From Pararhodobacter zhoushanensis (GTDB taxonomy: Bacteria; Pseudomonadota; Alphaproteobacteria; Rhodobacterales; Rhodobacteraceae), in NCBI RefSeq assembly GCF_003990445.1, contig NZ_REEZ01000014.1, positions 1 to 64,000 on the forward strand: a DNA stretch of 64,000 nt, written 5' to 3'. Each line of letters opens with the position of its first letter. The stretch's first letter is position 1. This document shows, piece after piece, positions 18,864-27,213 of this stretch. The notes under the pieces are model-generated. The model ran no database searches, was not told the DNA's origin, and worked only from the letters and a program-made list of their open reading frames with translations. Both the position numbers and the translations under genes were made by a program.

Positions 18864-20102
18864 GTGATTAACGAGGAAGAACAGGCTGCCTATCTGTTGG
18901 CTAAGAAAATGGTGCTTCAGGCCGTTTCAGAGCAGTGGAGCTACGTTTGTTTAAGTCCGCTCTTTCAAGGTGATGGCAATCCAAGGGAAGGCTTCGCAAT
19001 ACTCAAAGATCTTACAGTTTTGCCTGACGAAGTTCGCCATCTGACGTCAGGTGTGTTCATTGAGTTGAGGGGGACAGGCATCAATGACCTTCGACCTCTC
19101 GCCAATCTGGGCAGGCTTGGACAAGTCAATTTTGAAGGCATACCAGCAGCAGAAAACGATGCTGAACTGCAAATGATCGCAACAACTACTGACGTTGCGC
19201 AGAGAAGTGAACTTTTGCAAGGATGGTTGGATGCCAATAAAGTGGCAGACCCTCCCGAAGTTATAGAAGGTGGCCCTGAGTTCATAGTTGATGACCATGG
19301 CCCGATCAAACTGGTTGATGTTCCTCTAGTTGAAAGCGACGACGAAGACCAAGTTGAGCTTCAAGAAGAGTGCAAACGTAAGGTTGAAGAACTCTTAGGA
19401 ATCGTTGATCTGGCTGCGAACGTCGCTCCAAACCTGTTGTATACCGCTAAAAAATACCGCGAAATGATCGGTAACGATGCTTCTTCAATCGGAGCACGTA
19501 AGATCTGGTCTTTGGCTAACAGCCTTGAAGCGACGCTAGAAGTTCACGATCATGCAGTAAAAAATGACAGAGCATCTGACGAGTTACCCTCAACAGTTGC
19601 TGCAAAACTCGCCGATCTTGCAGAAACTCATCGAGTTTGGTTCCTCGGCCACCCCGGTGCACGCGAGGTTGAGCAGCGTGCAAGCAGACACGCTAATCAA
19701 AAGGATGGTCGGGAACGGCGGAAGGCTGCGATAACAATTGTGGAAGCTGCCGAGTCTTCCAATGCCGTGGCAGATGACGCTACATCAGTCGCACGAGAAA
19801 ACATCCAAACCTCTGATTTAGATACGCCCGCAGGGGTAGCCGCGTTGGGTGAGTTGGAGGAATGGGCTTGGAATTTTGTAGCTAGCGTAGTTAGGAAAGC
19901 TTGGCGTATCGCCAAGGACCCGCCCGGCGGATTCGTCAGCCATACCGTCGCCGGACATTACTTGTTGCTGTTTCTCACTAATAATGACCAAGTTATAGGG
20001 CAATACCTACAAAATGTGATGTCACAAAGCCCTCTTTGGTGGGAGATGTTTTGCAACTCTCTTCGCCGCCTCTCACAAATCCCTGAAAAGGACAAAGAAT
20101 AG
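18864..20102 (+). CDS. Hypothetical protein with LRR-like segment (prophage cargo)
   Basis: A 412-residue soluble protein of unknown function. GTG 18864 is preceded by GGAGA at 8 bases; TTG 18846 is an alternative start. Residues about 60-100 read like one or two leucine-rich repeats (VFIELRGTGINDLRPLANLGRL). The middle is acidic (ESDDEDQVELQEECKR), and the C-terminal third is helical with tryptophan-rich WAWNFVASVVRKAWRIAK. Base composition is clearly more AT-rich than host and phage core genes, suggesting separate acquisition. Its place between attL and integrase, beside a defence-like cassette, fits accessory cargo. Confidence 0.7.
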   Translation: MINEEEQAAYLLAKKMVLQAVSEQWSYVCLSPLFQGDGNPREGFAILKDLTVLPDEVRHLTSGVFIELRGTGINDLRPLANLGRLGQVNFEGIPAAENDAELQMIATTTDVAQRSELLQGWLDANKVADPPEVIEGGPEFIVDDHGPIKLVDVPLVESDDEDQVELQEECKRKVEELLGIVDLAANVAPNLLYTAKKYREMIGNDASSIGARKIWSLANSLEATLEVHDHAVKNDRASDELPSTVAAKLADLAETHRVWFLGHPGAREVEQRASRHANQKDGRERRKAAITIVEAAESSNAVADDATSVARENIQTSDLDTPAGVAALGELEEWAWNFVASVVRKAWRIAKDPPGGFVSHTVAGHYLLLFLTNNDQVIGQYLQNVMSQSPLWWEMFCNSLRRLSQIPEKDKE

Positions 20103-20896
20103 ATAAATCAATTCATTAAACTGCGATACGACTGTGTTGATTTGCGATCCAGATTAAAAAAAGATAGGCCGCAGCATGTCATATTTCAAGTTGTCGGCCA
20201 GATTAGGCAACATGAATCGAGAATATCTTACCATGGAGTTTCTGCCCGCTACGATTCGTTCCAGTCATGGCGAGATAAAAATCTTGAGTGTCCGTGGAGG
20301 GACGTTGTATGTGAGGCAAAAGTCAGGAGCGGATGGAACTCGGCGCGCTCAACTAGTAAAGAGTATCCCGCCTGGGTGTTCAGTCCCGGCATGTGGCGGA
20401 TGCGGATCAGAAATTAGCGGAGCTGCGGCGAATTGGCGCTTTGTCCGCACATCTGTCATTGATCCCTTGAGAATGCTGCACGATGCACGAATGACCAGCC
20501 TTGGAAAGCCGCAGTGCTGCATCGGTGCCAAGCGTGAATGTCGCCGTCGGGTCGTGGACGACGCGCCGGTCACGTGGTCAATAATGGCGGATAGCTGACG
20601 TTCGCCGCACGCGCGAACCAGTCGTGGAACAAGGGCAGAAGCAGACTTTTGGCCAGGTTTGCTTCGCCGAAATTACAAGCCACAACTCTAAGGCCGGGAA
20701 GCGGGCTTTCACTCCGTCCTAGACGATCGGAGCCTCTGTGCAAGTAGATGCCGGGTTAAGCGCCGCACTGCTCAGGAAGGAGAGCGCAAAATGAGCCGCT
20801 TTCCAGCGCCAATATGAAGACCATGCCCAACTTGGACGGGTACCCGCTTCATAGAGATGGCATACTCGTTAGATATACGATTGGTGCCGTTGCGTG
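20103..20896. other. Gene-poor stretch between cargo genes
   Basis: Nearly 800 bases with no supported gene. A 140-codon plus-strand frame (20176-20598) contains a CGGCG cysteine cluster, but no start signal or family match is apparent. The second half (about 20430-20700) is GC-rich, unlike its surroundings, and looks like decayed coding or chromosomal sequence. A remnant gene cannot be excluded. Confidence 0.45.
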
Positions 20897-21193
20897 TTAC
20901 GCTGAAGAGTACTTACTGATCTCCTCAAAGTACCTGCGTTCACTGTCATCTTTGAATGAGGACTTGCTCTCAGAAAGCGATTGAAGCTTATTAAGAATGT
21001 GCTGATAAACAATCACATGAACCTCATTGGCGAGGTGATTGTCTTCCGGGGAGTCCATCTCAACATCCTCACTGAGGAAAGTGTCTAAGAGGGAGAGCAG
21101 TCCAGCTTTATCGATTTCGTCGATTTTCTTCCAGTCGCCTGTGGACTTTTCAACGAAAAAACCATTCCCATTTTCAATTTTTAAGATCTTCAT
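20897..21193 (-). CDS. Small acidic partner of the PHP-ATPase
   Basis: A 98-residue protein whose start (ATG 21193) lies inside the 3' end of the upstream ATPase gene, overlapping by 20 bases, so the two are translationally coupled. It begins with a short beta-like segment (MKILKIENGNGFFVEKSTGDWKKI) and continues as acidic helices (SLLDTFLSEDVEMDSPEDNH). I do not recognise a family. The fixed coupling suggests it is a dedicated subunit or regulator of the ATPase, for example an antitoxin-like or specificity factor; this is inference. Confidence 0.75.
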   Translation of the reverse strand: MKILKIENGNGFFVEKSTGDWKKIDEIDKAGLLSLLDTFLSEDVEMDSPEDNHLANEVHVIVYQHILNKLQSLSESKSSFKDDSERRYFEEISKYSSA

Positions 21194-23207
21194 AGGTCGC
21201 GCTCCTTTCTTCGTAGGTGGCGACGCCAGCTTCCAGATTCCCTAAAAGCACGTCCCTGGTGTTCAGGGAAAGACCGTCAGTAGAAACTAGTGTTTTGCTA
21301 CTTGGTCGTCCAGAATAAATTCTCCATTTGAGCTCGCCCATCTCAACATCTTTCCTGGTATACAAGAGGAAATCAGGTCGAATGGATACTCCAACAGTGT
21401 TATTATGTGTTACCACGACTACAGGCATCTGAGCTGACATCTCTTTGATCATTTCGTTGACCTCCGCCTTAAGGAAGTGGTTGTCAAAGGAGGACTCTGG
21501 CTCATCAATCAAAAGCACCTCGGCTGAGCTCGCGCCTTCAATTCTGTCCAAAAGGAAAAACTCCGACCGCTCGCCACCGGAGGCTTGAAGGCCATCTCTG
21601 TTCAAGATTTTGTAGTCGACCTTCACCAAATACCTACTGAACTCCGAAGCAACAACTGGATCACCAATCTTTCTCAGCTCTTGAATGAATTTATACGGCT
21701 GGGAGTATGCCGAAAAGGCTGCGCTAAAACTCCTGGGAGATCGCGAAACAGCCTTAAGTTCACCGGCGCCAGAGAACCTTCCAACCTGAGCCACCACCTC
21801 GAAGCTTCCCTTTCGTTTCCGTAGCGGGGTCTTCGGCATTCGCGCAACTTCAACAAGCTCCTCAAATTTTTTGACAGCATTCTTATTTGACGCAACGCGA
21901 AAGAGATCAACCTCGGTGACGCCGGTTGCGGAAGATTTTCGTTGAAGTTTTCCCTTTATGTCAAAGAGGACGCTGTTCACCCACTCTTTTTTGAGGTTGA
22001 CCTCTTCATGTCCCTCATAGGTCCTCATTAATTCCACATATAGCGCTTTCAGGCTATCGTGGTTTAAGTGCTTATCAATTGCCTCTCGATACTCAACGTT
22101 GCTCACGAGCTTCTTGGTTGAGGAGACTAAATCAATGAGGCCTGCTAGGTCTTTCTTCCGGAAGGCATCTTCACTAAAAAACTTCGCCTTAGAGAATGCG
22201 TCTTGGCGACTAGTTTCTCTTGCATACGATAGGAGCGATGAAATATATTTCTCGACTGATGCATTGTCGGACTCTAAGTCTATCTCTAAAACATCTGCGA
22301 CAGCTGACTGCAAGTCTGACAAGTAATCCCTCGCAAATAGGCTGGTGCTCTCGCTCAGAAAGTCTTTGAATTTCTTCGCATCCTCGGCCTCATCTCGAGA
22401 CACTAGGTCGAACTGTCTAATATAATACGAGTTCTCCTCGCCAAACCAATCAAAAACTCTCTGAAGAGTGTGAGACTTTCCGGACGACCTGTCACCCAGA
22501 ACCACATTTAGGCCAGTCGAAAGAAGTTGCCCATCGGATCCAATTTGGAAAAATTTGTTTCCCTCGCCCTTCGATAGCTTTACCTTGCTTTTATCTTTAA
22601 GCGCCTGCCGCAGGCTTCCGAACGAGATATCATCGCAATCTATATAAGTTTGCTTGGTCGGCAGATCAGAAAGGCATTCTGATATCCTGCAGTCGCTAAA
22701 AAATACTGGAATTAGCATCTCGGCGTCCTTAACGCAGGACAGAAACTTTTTCGGGCTACTAACCTCGCCGCAGGTGATATACCTAGACAGCCTTCCTAGT
22801 AGGTCCACCCCTATTCGTGGGTTCTTGAGGTAGTGAGGAATAAGTATGTACTGAGAGAGATTCCCAAATATCTCTTCAAATCGCGCCGCGTTCAAGGGGT
22901 TCTCCGTGTCCGCCCAACTGTCAGATACCTTTTGGCAACGCTCGGAAAATTCGTTGAGATCCTGCCCGCTCGATATAACTAGAATATGGCAATTTTCGAC
23001 ATCCACTTCGATGCCGGGTAGACACAATGCATCGATACTGGATCTGATTAATTCGAATTGTGATACGTCGAAAAGATTGTGATTTGTAATCGAAATGCAG
23101 TCAAGCTCGGCATCCGCAACATATCGCTTCAAATTGTCCAAGCTGAAGATAAAATCTTTATCCTGACTGCTACTCTTTGTATGCATGTGCAGATCTATCT
23201 TTTTCAT
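21174..23207 (-). CDS. PHP-phosphoesterase/ABC-ATPase fusion (TrlF-like)
   Basis: A 677-residue two-domain protein. I chose ATG 23207, which puts MKKIDLHMHTKSS at the N-terminus. Residues 1-200 are a PHP phosphoesterase with metal-ligand candidates His7, His9 (LHMHT), His43 (TNHN), Glu67, His74, His125 and Asp172. The rest is an ABC/SMC-type ATPase: Walker A GDRSSGKS (238-245), a long helical insertion, signature ASGGERSE (542-549), Walker B VLLIDEPESSFDN (564-576) and an H-loop VVVTHNN (His601). This layout resembles TrlF-family ATPases, which are linked to nucleic-acid conflict systems. In a prophage cargo slot it is a good anti-phage candidate. Its AT-rich composition differs from the phage core. 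Confidence 0.85.
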   Translation of the reverse strand: MKKIDLHMHTKSSSQDKDFIFSLDNLKRYVADAELDCISITNHNLFDVSQFELIRSSIDALCLPGIEVDVENCHILVISSGQDLNEFSERCQKVSDSWADTENPLNAARFEEIFGNLSQYILIPHYLKNPRIGVDLLGRLSRYITCGEVSSPKKFLSCVKDAEMLIPVFFSDCRISECLSDLPTKQTYIDCDDISFGSLRQALKDKSKVKLSKGEGNKFFQIGSDGQLLSTGLNVVLGDRSSGKSHTLQRVFDWFGEENSYYIRQFDLVSRDEAEDAKKFKDFLSESTSLFARDYLSDLQSAVADVLEIDLESDNASVEKYISSLLSYARETSRQDAFSKAKFFSEDAFRKKDLAGLIDLVSSTKKLVSNVEYREAIDKHLNHDSLKALYVELMRTYEGHEEVNLKKEWVNSVLFDIKGKLQRKSSATGVTEVDLFRVASNKNAVKKFEELVEVARMPKTPLRKRKGSFEVVAQVGRFSGAGELKAVSRSPRSFSAAFSAYSQPYKFIQELRKIGDPVVASEFSRYLVKVDYKILNRDGLQASGGERSEFFLLDRIEGASSAEVLLIDEPESSFDNHFLKAEVNEMIKEMSAQMPVVVVTHNNTVGVSIRPDFLLYTRKDVEMGELKWRIYSGRPSSKTLVSTDGLSLNTRDVLLGNLEAGVATYEERSATYEDLKN

Positions 23208-23682
23208 ATTTTCTACCTGATTTGCCTGCGATAAATAGATTTGCCGCTTCTTAATCATCGGCGAATTAAGGAGGGTGAGAGGTGCTGAGAATGCGTCAGC
23301 CTGCACTGATCTCTATAGAAACTCACATTCGAGCGATCAAAAACCGTTCCAATATCTAGCGCCATTAGCGCGCCAACCGCTTGGCTTTCTAATGTGTGCA
23401 ATATGGGACTTGCTCCACGGTCTCCTCGGTGGGCGTCCTGTCCGCGCGCTGGTTCAATCGATGCCACAGCTGCTTGATGGTTTTTTGATGCTCAAATCTC
23501 CCTCCCTGATACGCAACCCTTGGCAGAAGGTCCGACGCGGCACGCATCCTGTCAAGACATTCGGTTGAGATCACGTGTGGATTGGTCAGGGTTCAACCTG
23601 CCCGGAGTATCGGGCGGGGGAGCTGTCGCTCGCTGCGAGCTGATCCGATGCCCGCAATGGGCCGAATCGCGATCTTCCGAGG

Positions 23683-24804
23683 TCAACGCCGCACCCGGCG
23701 CTCCATGATCGCGACGGCGTCGGCGAGGTAGTGCGGGCTATGATGCCAGTAGGTCCGCTCGATCGTCGCCGCCGACGTGCCGAAATATGCGGCGGCGGTT
23801 TCCAGCTTCATGCCGTTCTCGATCGCCCATGAAATCGCTGTGTGCTTGAGCGTGTGCGGGGTCGGTGCCCAGCTGAGGCCCGCTGCCGTGACCGTCGACC
23901 GCCATGCGGTCTTGATAGAACCGACGCGCAAGCCGCGCCATTCGACGGCCCAGACCTGACCCGAAGCGCGCCAGCGCCGGGCGTGCGCCAGAAGCGGGCG
24001 CGGGATCGGGGCAGGGGTGCGGCGCTTTGCGCTGTCGGTCTCGCCCGTGCCGCGCCGATAGAGCACGCCGCGCTCCAGATCGAACCAGCCGCCCTTTGCG
24101 TTCGGCCCATGCAGGCAGAGCGCCAGCGTCGCGTCGCGCCGGGTGCCGGTGTAGAGGCTGACAAGGATAAACCGCGCGATGTGCTCCGCACCGATCGAGC
24201 GAGCCGCCCGAATCAGCTTTGCTGCCTCGGCGCGGGTGAGGGCGCGCCCTGTGGTCTCGGGCTTGGGTGGCAGGGTGACGCGCGGCGCGGCCAGCGTGTG
24301 ACCCTCGGCGGCGCAGTAGTTCACTGCCGCTTGCAGGGTGCCCAACTCTTTGCGCACGGTGCCGGGTGCGGCAGGCCGGTGTCCGACCACGCGCCGCCCG
24401 GTGCCCTTTTCCAGCTGCGGGCCGTAAATTGGCACGGTGCGCGATTTGGCGTAGCGGCGGCAGGTCTCTGCCTTGATTGCTGTCAGCGGAAGCGCCCCCC
24501 AGAACGGCAGAAGCGCCGAACACGCGTGTGCGATACGAACCGGGTCGCGTGTCGTTGGTGCGTGCTCCTGGGCGTAAATGTCCAGCGCGTCGCTGATCAG
24601 GAAGTCGCTGGCCGCAACGGGACTACTCCCGCGCGCGTCGCGCTGCTTTTGGGCAATGTACCCCGCGAGGATTGTTTCAGCCTGTCGAAGGTCGCTTGTG
24701 CCCGTTGAATGCTCGGCTGCGCCTGTGTCAAGGATGACATAGACGCCTGTTCGGCCTTTACGGCGTCTGAGATAGAGGCGGGGGCCTTTGCTGGGCTGCG
24801 GCAT
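23683..24804 (-). CDS. int: Tyrosine recombinase (prophage integrase)
   Basis: A 373-residue phage integrase. An N-terminal arm-binding region (RLYLRRRKGRTGVYV), a SAM-like core-binding domain (about residues 65-180) and a catalytic domain with box I Arg222 (TGTRRDATL), His317/Lys320/His321 (HTLKHTAISW) and the likely nucleophile Tyr352 (TYWHH). The usual box II arginine is lysine here, and the GHSS motif reads FGTS, a variant seen in some alphaproteobacterial phage integrases. It is the last gene of the leftward operon and is matched by the tRNA att repeats. Confidence 0.93.
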   Translation of the reverse strand: MPQPSKGPRLYLRRRKGRTGVYVILDTGAAEHSTGTSDLRQAETILAGYIAQKQRDARGSSPVAASDFLISDALDIYAQEHAPTTRDPVRIAHACSALLPFWGALPLTAIKAETCRRYAKSRTVPIYGPQLEKGTGRRVVGHRPAAPGTVRKELGTLQAAVNYCAAEGHTLAAPRVTLPPKPETTGRALTRAEAAKLIRAARSIGAEHIARFILVSLYTGTRRDATLALCLHGPNAKGGWFDLERGVLYRRGTGETDSAKRRTPAPIPRPLLAHARRWRASGQVWAVEWRGLRVGSIKTAWRSTVTAAGLSWAPTPHTLKHTAISWAIENGMKLETAAAYFGTSAATIERTYWHHSPHYLADAVAIMERRVRR

Positions 24805-24965
24805 TTTTCAATCAGTTCCTTCAATTCATCGGCGGGAATGCGTTTGGCGCGGCCAAAGGCAACGAGGTGGCCGGTTTCTTCGGCAACGCGCAGCAGAGTT
24901 TTTTCAGGCACGCCCAGCAGGTGCGCGGCCTCGGCGGCGGTTAAGAGTTTGGGGATTGCGGTCAT
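24597..24965 (-). CDS. Excisionase-like MerR/AlpA-type DNA-binding protein
   Basis: A 122-residue protein from ATG 24965 (MTAIPKLLTAAEAAHLLG). Residues 5-50 form a winged-helix excisionase-type domain (TAAEAAHLLGVPEKTLLRVAEE...RIPADELKELIEK). The C-terminal 70 residues are low-complexity and overlap the integrase start by 208 bases in another frame. Position directly upstream of int supports a recombination directionality role. Confidence 0.8.
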   Translation of the reverse strand: MTAIPKLLTAAEAAHLLGVPEKTLLRVAEETGHLVAFGRAKRIPADELKELIEKCRSPAKAPASISDAVKAEQASMSSLTQAQPSIQRAQATFDRLKQSSRGTLPKSSATRAGVVPLRPATS

Positions 24966-25053
24966 TGCGGGTCGCTCCACGGTCAGCCGCCCTCGGCGGG
25001 AAGTGATAGGTCGCCGGAGGCGGGGCGGTCACTTTGGGTTCTTGGGAATGGGC

Positions 25054-25425
25054 TCAGGTCATGCCGAGCGCGGTTTTGTAGAGGTCAAGGACCGCTTCTT
25101 CTTCGGCTATGTCGTCGGGGTCGCGTTTGCGCAGGGCGATGATCATGCGCAAAACTTTGACGTCGTAGCCGCGTCCTTTGCCCTCGGCCATGACTTCCTT
25201 CTGCTGGTCGGCAATGTCCTTTTTCTCTGTCTCAAGGGTTTCGTACCGCTCGATGAATTGGCGCAGTTCCTCGGCGGTGGCGTCATAGGCGGGCTGCGCT
25301 GCGGCGGCGAAATCGGCGTCATGCTTCATCGGAGGTTTTCCGATCCGTGCGGCTTTGGCGGCTTTGTCTGGGTCGTGGAAAAACGCGACTTCGCCGACGG
25401 GTAATTGCAGGACTTGGGCTGTCAT
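25054..25425 (-). CDS. DUF2312 / GapR-like DNA-binding protein
   Basis: A 123-residue protein. Its last 75 residues match the alphaproteobacterial GapR family almost motif for motif: TAEELRQFIERYETLETEKKDIADQ, GRGYDVKVLRMIIALRKRD and EEEAVLDLYKTALGM. GapR is a dimeric/tetrameric coiled-coil protein that encircles overtwisted DNA and stimulates topoisomerases. A 33-residue N-terminal extension precedes an internal Met (MKHDADF) that may be the true start. A phage copy could manage DNA topology during replication. Confidence 0.88.
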   Translation of the reverse strand: MTAQVLQLPVGEVAFFHDPDKAAKAARIGKPPMKHDADFAAAAQPAYDATAEELRQFIERYETLETEKKDIADQQKEVMAEGKGRGYDVKVLRMIIALRKRDPDDIAEEEAVLDLYKTALGMT

Positions 25426-25428
25426 GGG

Positions 25429-25554
25429 TCAGCCTGTCTTGCGGGCGCTGCGCGTGATCCACGCGGCGGTGAAAAAGCCGATGCCCGCGCCGAAACCGCC
25501 GGTCAGGGCGACGACAAACACAGGCAGGAGGTTGGTCAGAAAATCGGGGGGCAT
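25429..25554 (-). CDS. Small membrane protein (41 aa)
   Basis: From ATG 25554 (MPPDFLTNLL), 6 bases after a GCGAGG ribosome-binding site, to the stop 4 bases before the GapR-like gene. A single membrane helix (LLPVFVVALTGGFGAGIGFFTAAWI) is followed by a positive tail RSARKTG. The function is unknown; such proteins in the early leftward operon can be superinfection-exclusion or holin-like proteins. Confidence 0.55.
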   Translation of the reverse strand: MPPDFLTNLLPVFVVALTGGFGAGIGFFTAAWITRSARKTG

Positions 25555-25592
25555 GGGGCCTCGCTGGGCTGAGGGTTGCACGGCTGGGATGA

Positions 25593-25850
25593 TCAGCGGG
25601 GCGCGGCGATGCGCCCGCGCCATGCGTCAAATTCAGTGGTCAGGGCATCAAAGCGTGCCAGCGCCCCGGCGTCGGTGTCGAGGTCTTTGCGGCTGGCGAT
25701 CTGGCATTCGCGGCGCAGGAAGTGGGCGGCGGCGGTGCTGGTGAACTGTGCCCCGCTCAAGCCGCTGCGTTCACCGGCAAAGCGCTGAAACGCGCTGTCG
25801 CTGCACAGGATGCCCGCACGTCGGGCGTGCGCCTTGGCCGGGTCAGCCAT
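25593..25850 (-). CDS. Hypothetical prophage protein (85 aa)
   Basis: An 85-residue soluble protein beginning MADPAKAHARRAG, whose start overlaps the stop of the preceding gene by 8 bases. No family is recognised. The sequence is helical with one cysteine pair (GILCSDS, RRECQ). Operon position and overlap are the main support. Confidence 0.6.
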   Translation of the reverse strand: MADPAKAHARRAGILCSDSAFQRFAGERSGLSGAQFTSTAAAHFLRRECQIASRKDLDTDAGALARFDALTTEFDAWRGRIAAPR

Positions 25851-26505
25851 GGGCTGCGGCCCAGTAGAGGCGCGATACGACGTCGCCCCGGTTCCAGTCG
25901 GCGGCGATCAACGCGCCCGAGCTGGTAAGCGCGACAAGCTGCGGGGCGACCTTGCCGATTGCGCGCGCCGATTTGGTTTTCGCAAAAAGATAGCGGCAGA
26001 CCTTGTCGGTGGTGGCCGGTTCGCGCCGGGTCACGCTGCATGTCACCGGCCACCATTGCGGACGCCCCGCCAAATCGCGGGCGTTGATCGCGCGCACGGC
26101 GTCAAGGATCTCGCTGTCGGAAATGCTGGTCATGTCCAGCAAGGCCCGTGCCGCGCCCAAGGGCGTACGCCGCCAAATGGACGGGCGGTTAGTCCCGCTG
26201 CTCTGCGCGCCCGCGCGGGCAACCAGCCCCAACTTGCGCAGGCGATAAAGCGTATCGGTCACTTGCTCTTTCGTCGGCTGGTCGACGGCCAGCGTTGCCA
26301 GGATCGCGTCGGGGGTGCTTGTGCTCTGACCGATGGCGTGCAGCACGCGCAGCGCCCGGCGGGTAAGGCTGCGCGAAAGCTCGGGCGCGTCCATCGGCAG
26401 CGCGTCGGGGTCGAGGGTTTGAAAGGTCAGCCCGATTGCCTCGGCCAGCGCACGCGAGGCGGGGGCGGCGAGCGGGACGCCATGCAGGCCGCGCACCTGG
26501 ATCAT
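25843..26505 (-). CDS. Winged-helix-like prophage protein
   Basis: A 220-residue protein from ATG 26505, preceded by GGAAGG. The centre (LHAIGQSTSTPDAILATLAV...KEQVTDTLYRLRKLGLVARAG) reads as a winged-helix domain of the type that binds DNA. The C-terminal part is followed by a stretch (RYLFAKTKSARAIGKVAPQL) with basic residues. The role is unknown; it overlaps its upstream neighbour by the ATGA motif, so the two are coupled. Confidence 0.7.
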   Translation of the reverse strand: MIQVRGLHGVPLAAPASRALAEAIGLTFQTLDPDALPMDAPELSRSLTRRALRVLHAIGQSTSTPDAILATLAVDQPTKEQVTDTLYRLRKLGLVARAGAQSSGTNRPSIWRRTPLGAARALLDMTSISDSEILDAVRAINARDLAGRPQWWPVTCSVTRREPATTDKVCRYLFAKTKSARAIGKVAPQLVALTSSGALIAADWNRGDVVSRLYWAAAHG

Positions 26506-26648
26506 TGCGCTGCCTTCCGGCTGGAGCAAAACACAACGCGCGCGGCGTTGCGGTCGCGGCGCGCGCGCAGGGCAACGCACCAACTGATCCAGCGCTTAAG
26601 GGCAGCGGGATCGGCGAGGATGGTTTGCAGGTCGTTGGGTTTGGTCAT
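26502..26648 (-). CDS. Small basic protein (48 aa), first gene of leftward operon
   Basis: A 48-residue reading frame, MTKPNDLQTILADPAALKRW to RKAAQ, from ATG 26648. Its TGA overlaps the next gene's ATG (ATGA). It sits about 30 bases downstream of the predicted leftward promoter, so it is the first gene of that transcript. Rich in Arg (RARRDRNAAR); no family recognised. Confidence 0.55.
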   Translation of the reverse strand: MTKPNDLQTILADPAALKRWISWCVALRARRDRNAARVVFCSSRKAAQ

Positions 26649-26678
26649 GGTCTCGCCTCTCACGGTTGATGTGAGGGG

Positions 26679-26729
26679 AGAATATGGAGAAAAACTCCAC
26701 CGTCAACACAAAAGTGGATAAAAAATCTA
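26679..26729 (-). promoter_or_regulatory. Leftward early promoter with operators (OL-like)
   Basis: On the minus strand, TTGACG (26706-26701) and TATTCT (26684-26679) stand 16 bases apart. The spacer is filled exactly by the 15-bp palindrome TGGAGAAAAACTCCA (26685-26699). A second, weaker copy, TGGATAAAAAATCTA, lies at 26715-26729. The same 15-bp pattern occurs in the divergent repressor/Cro control region. Confidence 0.7.
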
Positions 26730-26850
26730 TTTACAGAACGGAAAGGGAACGGCACAAGCTACATCTGGAGGATGAGTGAGTGCCCTACAAGTTGAGTGAT
26801 ATGGTTGTGCTGATGATAGCGCGTTTGACGCGCTGCAGGGTCGCTACGGC

Positions 26851-27213
26851 CTATAGGGTCGTACGGTGGCTGTGCATCAAGCTAAGAATTTCCGGTCGGT
26901 GAGCAAGTGGCACGTCGGCTAAATCGCCACGGTAGATGAAGTCCAGACCGAAGCCAAAAAGCTCTGCTATTCGTTCTGCAACAGCAATATCAAGACCGGC
27001 AGTTCCCTTCTCGATCTTGGTAAGCGAGCTACGATCGACGCTGACCGCTTCGGAAAACTCTGCTTTCGACATGCCCAAGTGTTCGCGGATCGCGAACACC
27101 CTGGGTGCCACCTGGTCCGGTCTGGACCGTCGCTCGATGAGAGAGGATGCGAGTTTTGACATGACTGCATCGTGGCTACTTATGGAATAAATCTCCACTG
27201 GTGTTTTCTCCAT
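26851..27213 (-). CDS. CI-like phage repressor (HTH_XRE)
   Basis: A 120-residue protein with a clear lambda-type helix-turn-helix: VFAIREHLGMSKAEFSEAVSVDRSSLTKIEKGTAGLDIAVAERIAELF in residues about 42-90. It has no C-terminal LexA-like peptidase domain, so SOS cleavage in the lambda manner is unlikely for this protein itself. Its start codon lies within the control region and is part of a half-operator. It diverges from the Cro-like gene and is the best candidate for the immunity repressor. Confidence 0.82.
   Translation of the reverse strand: MEKTPVEIYSISSHDAVMSKLASSLIERRSRPDQVAPRVFAIREHLGMSKAEFSEAVSVDRSSLTKIEKGTAGLDIAVAERIAELFGFGLDFIYRGDLADVPLAHRPEILSLMHSHRTTL

Noticed and set aside
20176-20598. 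A 140-codon frame with a CGGCG cluster between cargo genes
   Set aside because: Start context is weak and the second half looks like decayed sequence; kept only as a note in the gap entry.
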